Part shown: positions 57,546-64,000 of the stretch, one piece after another
How positions within the stretch are numbered: the first letter of the stretch is position 1
Layout of the letters: each line of letters begins with the position of its first letter
The notes under the pieces: generated by a model
What the model saw: the letters and a program-made list of their open reading frames with translations, nothing else
Told to the model about the DNA's origin: nothing
Database searches by the model: none
Assembly (NCBI RefSeq): GCF_932526225.1
Contig: NC_064041.1
Span: 6,655,042 to 6,719,041, forward strand
DNA: 64,000 bases
Reading direction: 5' to 3'
DNA from: Nematostella vectensis
Lineage: Eukaryota; Cnidaria; Anthozoa; Actiniaria; Edwardsiidae
Position numbers and translations under genes: made by a program

Positions 57546-60500
57546 GTAAAATATATTCAGAATGCTCTGATTTATTCTATTTTCAGGTTCCTATCCTTTA
57601 TTTTCCCAAAAAAATTAGGAATTGTTATGAATTGCGGAAAGCGCATTGATCACATTTCGAATTCCAATTCCAATATTTTTGGCTTATTTCAATCTCTTTG
57701 ATTTCATTTAAGGTGTGTTGTTTATTTATTTTTGATTGATAAACTCAATGAAGCCCTTGTCATAAGCAGCTACAGTGCTTTTTCAGTATATTTGCTATCA
57801 ATGACAATGCAAACGAAAATTTATTTGCTTAAATATGACAACAACAAAAAATTGTATGACTGGCGTATCCGTGTAACTTCCGTTTGAATGAGATTTGAAC
57901 AAGTATATCGATGACATAATTTAGCAATATAGTGCCTAGCGACAATGACATTAAATCTGCATATTCTTAATGATCAAAGTAGAGTCTCAGTATATTGTAG
58001 TCAGCAGACAAAGATAATCCATTCGCGTATATCGTTTTATCCACCAAGCAAATATGGCACGGCCTATTTGATATTAAAACCTGTGTAAGTTAAACAATTA
58101 AATTCATAAAAAAAAAACTTATTTCAAAATACTAATTGTGACTGTCATGTAAAACATACGGATTTCTTTTATGCCTTGTTTGCTATCTAAAGTATCATAT
58201 CATTTCTCACACATGTCTTCTGTACATTACTGTTAACATAACGTATTTCAACGTATCTTTTTTAAGTATATTTTTTTACAATGAAAACATTTTGTGCGCG
58301 TTTTGTTCTGCAAACCATTATTTTTTGTTATTTTGTTTTGGTATGCTGCTTATTTTAATAAGCATTTAAAACGCAAAAAATGAATTAAAACTGTTTTTGA
58401 TGTAAGCGGGGAATTAGATTGAGACTTCGAAAAAATGACGGATCACAAAAACATCTCTTCCTTGCTGATTTTCTTATGTTTACCCTTTCATTTTTTGTAA
58501 CAGCTATATTTAAAGTTGACCTCTGATTACTTCAACCCACAAAACCCTGGCTATTTTTGAGCTGAATTGTTTACACTGCTATTCTGGGTCTGTGTCATCT
58601 GGAATTGATTTGTTTGTCTTTGAGGTGAAAACACATGTCTGACTGTGGGGAGAGACGTTTGACTGGCCTTCCCTTATGATTTTTTTCACGGATCTCCCAG
58701 AAAGCTTTGCACTTTGTAATGGCAGAAGATGGTTTTAAAAGCTTTCAAGGAGTGGACATCGTGTTTTTCGGTCATGAGAATAAACCTCGAGAATCAGAAT
58801 ATCGTAACGATTCGAATAAGCGCCCCAACCCCAATAAGCGCCCCCTCGACCTCGAATTATGGAATAAGCAACTCCCTCCTCACCGTAATAATGTAATAAT
58901 AAACAAACAATTTAATGGTGTAAATCTTTATTTTATTTAGCTCGCATTGACATTCTCACATTACAACGATATTGACATCGATTTATACAAAAAAAACCTA
59001 CTTGAATGTAATTTATTAAGTCTAACAACATTTCCTCTTTCTTTTTGTGTATCGCAAATACAGATTTGTATTCGATTCAGGAGCTGGTATTTTCTGTCCG
59101 AAATGAACACCCTACCCAAAAAGCACGCTTTTTTTAATAGGCCCTCTCCCCCGCTTATTCCAATCATTACGGTAAAGATATCTATGTTTGAGCTGTGTTT
59201 GCTGATCTGTCTCCCTTGTGTGGTATTTTGAGAGTTTTGTTGGGATGGTCGATTCTGCTGTATTCCTTGTTTGATTTTGAAATTTGTCAAAGAATCTGAG
59301 CTATTATTTGGCTGAAGAGTAGTTGCTTGACCCTTAATGCATATCTTCTTCCTGATATTCCAATTTTCCTTGGCGTTTTGATTTATTATCAGTCGTCAAG
59401 CGTCATTCTTGAGAAAAACAAACATCGCAAATCTAGTACATTCTCTGTATTAGAGAACAATTTTGTTATTCATTCATTTTAGGGAAAAGTTCTAGACCCC
59501 AGCCACGCAGCATTCCCAATGGAGAGGAGCCTGGTAAAGAAGATGACGACAACACGGTACTGCGTTGGGTCATTTGCCTAATTTTCATGCCACTGTACAT
59601 CGTCATTTCCATATTTGGTATTGTCATTTGGCTACTAATGGCGCCATGTAAGTAAAGAATTCTCTTTATTTTAGATGGTTAATAGAAATAATCTTCCAAC
59701 GGGCATTGTCCTCAATAACCTTGAAAATAAAGTTAAAAATAATGCATTCTCAGGTCAATAGGTCATTATTCCCAACTTACCTTCATCTAATTTATCTGAT
59801 CTAACTTTTTCATATTCAAATACACATCCAAACTTAGTCACTTTTATATCTAACGACAAAGGTGTTAACTGAAGTCCAATCAATGGATTCAGTGATTACC
59901 CAAGTTATTTATCATCTTAGGCACATCTACAGGGTGGGGTCAGGACGCCTTGGTCAACCCTTTAGACATACGCTCCTTACGGTCACAGGAGGGGCGTGAG
60001 GGTCTGGTAGATAAGACTCCCAGCATCCTTTATCACTCTTTGAACATTCATCGTAAAAAAAAAAATGGTATAACGATATCTGAGTAAAATATAAGGGAAA
60101 CAATTTCTCATATGAAGAAAACGTCGTTTTGAGGGACTGGTACCGAGGAATCTTAGTTTCTTTTCAGATACTTTCTCCATTGACCAAAAAAGATCACAGT
60201 CAGTGTTTTTTTTCTTCTGAATACAAGTAATAAGGTTTACGAAGCACTTGCGGTACGACAACCTTAAAATTGCCAAAAATCATACAGTTTTTCCAAATAA
60301 TGAACATAATAGTTTCCTTATATGGAAGTGACCGCGTTTGGCAAAAACGACAGTTTTTGGCTAAATTTTCTTGATATGCAATGTAACGATGCTATCCATC
60401 TATCCTTGTCACATTGTTATACTGATAAGCAACTGTAGGACCCATAAAACTCCTTCCGCCGGTGAATCCCAAATAGACCTAATATAGCTTTTTGCAATAA

Positions 60501-61184
60501 CGTACATTACGTAGCGTAAGGCTAGAGTACTAATTTCCCTGTGGTATGAGGCGCCGTTCAAATATCGCTAACATCGTTCAGAATGCGTGCACAGCCTCGC
60601 TCAGATGGACAAAAGACGGGGAATATTGACGATAGCTTATTCGAGCACCAGCCAACTTGATTCGAAAAATGCAAAGCATTGTTTGCCACAGCCATATTCA
60701 GGCGCGTACCGAGGATTGGCTGAGGGGGTTGCGTTGTCATAGGTATCATGGAAAGAGCATAGTATCTAAAGATCCCTTAATAGAAGATGACCCACTGTTT
60801 GGTTGCCAAGGGGAAGGGGGGGGGGGGGTGCACGCGCCGCTTGCGCACCCCCTTTGTACGTGCCTGATATTGAACACTTCCGCCATGCTAGTGTTGATTG
60901 TAATTTACAGTAGAACCTCTATATAACAGACACTCACTAGTCCGAAACATGTGTGTAATGTACAGTGGAACCTGATCTTGTACACATTTTTCCCGACAGT
61001 CCTGATCTGCAGTAAGCAAGACAGTTGCTATGCCAACACTACATACGATATTTACGAGAAGGTCGTCTTGGCGCCGGTGAGAGCCTATCATTGGGCGAAA
61101 CTAAAACGAGGCAGTGCGGGCCTGAACATGAGAAAAAAGCGTTATGGAGGCACCGAAGACCCCGAGAAAGGAACCAAGAAATAA
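56963..61184 (+). CDS. Unrecognised SAM-like/transmembrane protein, 3 exons, 310 aa
   Basis: I do not recognise the family. Exons 56963-57545, 59483-59647 and 61000-61184 join in phases 1 and 1 to 933 bp including the stop. No signal peptide is visible. Residues 41-102 (VFQAWAKDSFLRDSTIDILV to AVLALKSEDISQLGLPVGQQ and LLEGAVDKLK) have the spacing of a SAM-like helical bundle, a protein-interaction module. Residues 103-220 are polar and probably disordered. A hydrophobic stretch (about 223-253) holds Pro231 and Pro249; it is long for one helix and could be a single membrane span or a re-entrant hairpin. After it come Cys253 and Cys259, an NTT sequon (262-264) and a basic C-terminus ending KGTKK. 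A membrane-tethered adaptor is one reading. The gene structure is well supported; the function is unknown. Confidence 0.8.
57546..59482. other. SAM-like gene intron 1
   Basis: AT-rich. The only recognisable content is the TA-flanked MITE at 58802-59172; no further exon is seen. Confidence 0.6.
58802..59172. mobile_element. Tc1/mariner-like MITE with TA target site
   Basis: The left end TCGTAACGATTCGAATAAGC and the right end, read inverted, CCGTAATGATTGGAATAAGC share about 17 of 20 bases. TA flanks both sides (58800-58801 and 59173-59174). GAATAAGCGCCC motifs recur inside. It has no coding capacity. Confidence 0.78.
59483..59647 (+). CDS. SAM-like gene exon 2 (membrane segment)
   Basis: The acceptor is TTCATTTTAG. 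Encodes GKSSRPQPRSIPNGEEPGK, an acidic KEDDDN, then LRWVICLIFMPLYIVISIFG and more hydrophobic residues. The donor is CCAT|GTAAGT. Confidence 0.82.
59648..60999. other. SAM-like gene intron 2
   Basis: Contains the CAGGCGCGTA MITE (60699-60866) and two short mariner-end-like motifs (ACAGTAGAACCTCTATATAA near 60908 and TACAGTGGAACCTGATC near 60961). The second is only about 20 bases before the exon 3 acceptor. Confidence 0.55.
60699..60866. mobile_element. MITE, CAGGCRCGTA family, copy 2
   Basis: Ends CAGGCGCGTACCGAGG and the inverse of CAGGCACGTACAAAGG, flanked by a perfect 5-bp duplication ATATT. It contains a 13-base poly-G run near 60816-60828. Confidence 0.78.
61000..61184 (+). CDS. SAM-like gene exon 3 and stop
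   Basis: The acceptor is TTTTTCCCGACAG. Encodes FLICSKQDSCYANTTYD to a basic tail and TAA at 61182-61184. The total coding length closes in frame. Confidence 0.8.
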
Positions 61185-61538
61185 TGAAAATAATTATTCC
61201 ATCGATCAATGGGGGAAGACGTCAAGCCAGCAATGATAATTTTGTGTTCGTACTTTTATTATTTACGTATTTACTTTTACTTATGTATAGAGCATGGCTT
61301 TTGTTTTCAAGATCTAGATGAGTAACAGCCTTTATGCCGTGTTAAGCTTAATGCTGGTTCTGTCGCAATGGGTGTTTCAGAAATATGCACAATGGCCATC
61401 AAGACGGCGTATCACTTTAGAGTCGTTTAACTTCCTTTGCCCCTGATACGTCTAGGGCTGCTTTGCTGGCACACCATCCGCTGGCCGTGACAACGTGACA
61501 GTGTTCTTTGACATCTAGAAAGCGAGATACTAACCATG

Positions 61539-61760
61539 CAGTGGCGGATCCGCGAGTTCAAAATAGTGGGTGGATAATGGTCGGATTAGACGGCTTATAC
61601 AGATACTGATCCAGTGGTTTTTGGTATGTCACATAGTCTAACAATAGTTAATGCTGAATTGGATTTGTCGAGTCAGAAAAGTCAAGCAGGCGAAGTCTTG
61701 AGTTTTACTCAAAAAGGGGGGTGGATATCCACCCAATCCACCCCCCTGTATCCGCCCCTG
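61539..61760. mobile_element. hAT-like MITE, CAGGGGCGGATCC family, second short copy
   Basis: Ends CAGTGGCGGATCCGCG and the inverse of CAGGGGCGGATACAGG, with the 5-bp duplication CCATG on both sides. It carries GGGGGGTGGATATCCACC and CCACCCCCC internally. It is related to 5426-5611 and 6230-9984. Confidence 0.8.
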
Positions 61761-61839
61761 CCATGCCTCTTCCTTGACCCTGTCATAGGTTTGACCATAA
61801 CCCCACGCCACTGTGACTTTGAAGTGTGATCGTGACATG

Positions 61840-62290
61840 AACTGTGGCCTGCAGCGTTACACCCAGACCGTGACCCTGTTGTAACAGTTTCGTGACAGTT
61901 GTTATCTTGATAAACCCCACCATGACCGTGACCTGTAGTATGATCTTGACCTGTAGTGTGACCGTGACCCTGTTGTGACCGTTTCGTAATTGTTGTTATT
62001 CTGATAAACCCTACCATGACCGTGACCCGTAGCGTGACCGTGACATATAGTGTGAACATGACCTAAGTTTGACCTTGACTTATAGCTTGACTGTGACCAG
62101 AAGTTTGACCGTGACTTAAAGTGTGACCGTAACTTATAGTGTGACCGTGACCTGTAGTGTGACCGTGACCTGTAGTGTGACCGTGATCTGTAGTGTGACC
62201 GTGACCTGTAGTGTGACCGTGACCTGTAGTGTGACCGTGACCTGTAGTGTGACCGTGACCTGTATTGTGACCGTGACCTATATTGGGACC
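61840..62290. repeat. 18-bp tandem repeat (GTGACCGTGACCTGTAGT)
   Basis: A regular block of about nine units at 62122-62285, with a looser upstream part in which GACCGTGACC and TTGTTATTCTGATAAACC-type segments are duplicated (61870-62000). Period 18 gives spurious open frames on both strands. Confidence 0.9.
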
Positions 62291-63734
62291 GTCTGGTATC
62301 ATCTTCTGGTGGTAAGGCATTTCCAGGTATACTCCATGTACTAGACAAAATCATATTCAGGATCAAATTTTTGTATCACCCTACTCTTTCGTTATGGAGA
62401 TTTTGTATTAAGGGTTAATTCATCCATTAGGTGGTCTTAGTTTTATACATCTATGCTTCATGGCCAAGTCCCACAAGAAAACCTTTGTTCATCACTCATT
62501 CAATTCCTTTATACAATCACTCAAATCCATGGGCCTATTTAAACACTAAGTACGAATCTAGGGCTTCTCAATGTACCTAGTGCCATCGACACTATTTATA
62601 TGACAGTATTGCCAACAATTTACATCCATAAAATTCATTTCGCTCTTTGATTGTTCATATTAGGTAAATCACATCGCTACGATCAATTCTCCCCTTCACC
62701 TCCAGTGCCGAAGCGCCCATAGGGGCTGAGGAGGCCCGTGCCCTCCAACTTTTCCAATTTTTTCTCTGAAATTATAAGGACATGGGTGTGCCTCGAGTTT
62801 TCAAAATGTCTCTGTATAGCGCTCCCCAGTTTCGAGGCCTGCTAGGCCTCGATCATCTTTCAATCATCTTGTATATTCAGTGCCGTAGCAGGCATCAAAA
62901 TATTAGGGGCCCAACCCAGAAACCCGTTAGAAAATATTGTGGGGCACAGCAACACCCCTACTGGTCATTTCCTTAAAAATTTTGAAAATATTGGAGGCGG
63001 AGGGGGGGGGGGGGGGGCACGTGCACCCAGTGCCCAACCCCGGCCCTGGCCTTAGCACACCCTGTGGCGCTCTGGGTTCCCACGGGTAAAGATGAGGGTC
63101 GTTTTCTGAACTGTTCCGTGTAACCAAGAAAAGGATTAACAAACGCCCTCATTCCATTATTATTAGGCGGCGGTAGCAACTGTTGCATGGAGAGTGGAAC
63201 GTAGTACTGCTCCAAGGATAGGCGGCGAAGCAGCAAGCTCCGCAGTAAAAATTGTCGGACGCTTTAGAGCAAGCTGTTCACAAAATTCTCTCGAGGCTTT
63301 CCCGCCGCTGTTTGTATTCTTGTTCGTTCGCATTACTGTAGAGCAACAACAAAAATTTCTATTAAAGCGTTTCGCTTTTCTGGTCAAATTCAGAACAAGA
63401 GGAATTGTTTGTAGAATAAAGATAAGGTAGTGGTTCAGCCCCTTAGCAAATGGGATTGACAGCCCACTTTACTGATATACAGTAAATATTGGTCTATCTA
63501 TTAACTTATATTATTTAGGAAGATTTTGTAATTCGTTATCAACTATTATTAGCGTTTACCTATTAAACGACCAAACTCTATAAAGCGGTCACCTATGAAT
63601 GACCAGCCTCTATTAGACGGCCAATTGACCTCATATTGGAGTATTGCCCCGAGAATGGCTGCTCGGTACCACTGTACCATAAAAATTTGAAATAAAACTT
63701 TTAAGTTTACGAATTATTTTTCACGTATCAGTCA

Positions 63735-63738
<4 letters not shown>

Positions 63739-63806
<68 letters not shown>
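63739..63806. repeat. AT dinucleotide microsatellite
   Basis: About 33 uninterrupted AT units between CAATACAT and CGAAATATT. Confidence 0.97.
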
Positions 63807-63809
<3 letters not shown>

Positions 63810-64000
63810 AATATTTTATGGAAAATATTATTTTAATGAAATTATTTTGTTACTCGGAGTATCAGGGATATATGAGATATTATAGGAGTCTAGTAATAGG
63901 CAGAAATATAATCAAACTAAAGTCGTGTATTAAATTAAAAATGAAATAAAATATGGTGAGAATATAATGATACCACAAGCAAACGGTGTTTCGATAAATC

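Larger units (their letters stand above)
61185..64000. other. Downstream gene-poor region
   Basis: The SAM-like gene 3'UTR, then transposon remnants and simple repeats. A poly-G run is at 63002-63017. Mariner-like end fragments occur at about 63555-63680 (CTATAAAGCGGTCACCTAT, ending GGTACCACTGTA). No exon is supported. Confidence 0.5.

Noticed and set aside
58707-58940. 77-codon frame in SAM-like gene intron 1
   Set aside because: Its second half lies in the TA-flanked MITE, and it has no splice connection in phase.
61709-62366. Arg/Ser-rich (RSHYRSRSHYRS) and Gly/His-rich minus-strand frames resembling SR proteins
   Set aside because: Direct product of the 18-bp repeat, open in several frames and on both strands; no exon context.
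62703-63060. CAGTGCCGAAGC and CAGTGCCGTAGC as ends of another hAT-like element
   Set aside because: Both read in the same orientation, and I could not find the matching inverted end or a target duplication.
63163-63430. Overlapping 74-87-codon frames on both strands near the right end
   Set aside because: No similarity, signal or splice context; lengths are within chance expectation.

Overview
This is eukaryotic, almost certainly metazoan, nuclear DNA. Protein-coding sequence is split into short exons with GT/AG junctions, the three recognisable host genes are animal families (nuclear receptor, classical dynamin, SAM-like/transmembrane protein), and the rest is dominated by introns, small DNA transposons and minisatellites. 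The mix of a nuclear receptor resembling NR5/NR6, an intron-rich vertebrate-like dynamin and many hAT-type and TTAA/TA-type miniature elements suggests an early-branching marine animal, with an anthozoan cnidarian such as a sea anemone as my best guess; the sequence alone does not prove the species.

Layout. 1-2212: the last two coding exons of a nuclear receptor (+), with a possible 3'UTR intron. 2213-10959: gene-poor sequence holding a CAGGGGCGG-type MITE (5426-5611) and a complete but dead 3.75-kb hAT-type transposon (6230-9984) with a TATA-driven transposase pseudogene. 10960-54640: one complete dynamin gene (+), 22 coding exons that join in phase to exactly 2481 bp (826 residues plus stop): GTPase, stalk, PH, GED and a short proline-rich tail. 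54641-56962: intergenic sequence with a CCAAT-containing minisatellite. 56963-61184: a three-exon gene (+) for an unrecognised 310-residue protein with an N-terminal SAM-like domain and one long hydrophobic segment. 61185-64000: transposon remnants, an 18-bp tandem repeat and an AT dinucleotide run.

The striking part is dynamin intron 12 (20911-49286). About 28.15 kb of its 28.4 kb is one minisatellite of 33-35-bp units, roughly 820 copies, G-rich on the transcribed sense strand and itself built from nested kilobase-scale duplications (offsets of about 2.3, 2.7, 3.0, 6.1 and 11.2 kb).

The same gene shows a second pattern: several exon-intron junctions have been tandemly duplicated together with their splice signal. 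These are the exon 4 donor (157 bp apart), the exon 6 acceptor (seven decoys at 47-bp spacing) and the exon 17 acceptor (64 bp apart). In each case I checked, use of the decoy leads to an early stop codon. The dynamin introns also contain at least eight foldback or TIR elements and three further minisatellites.
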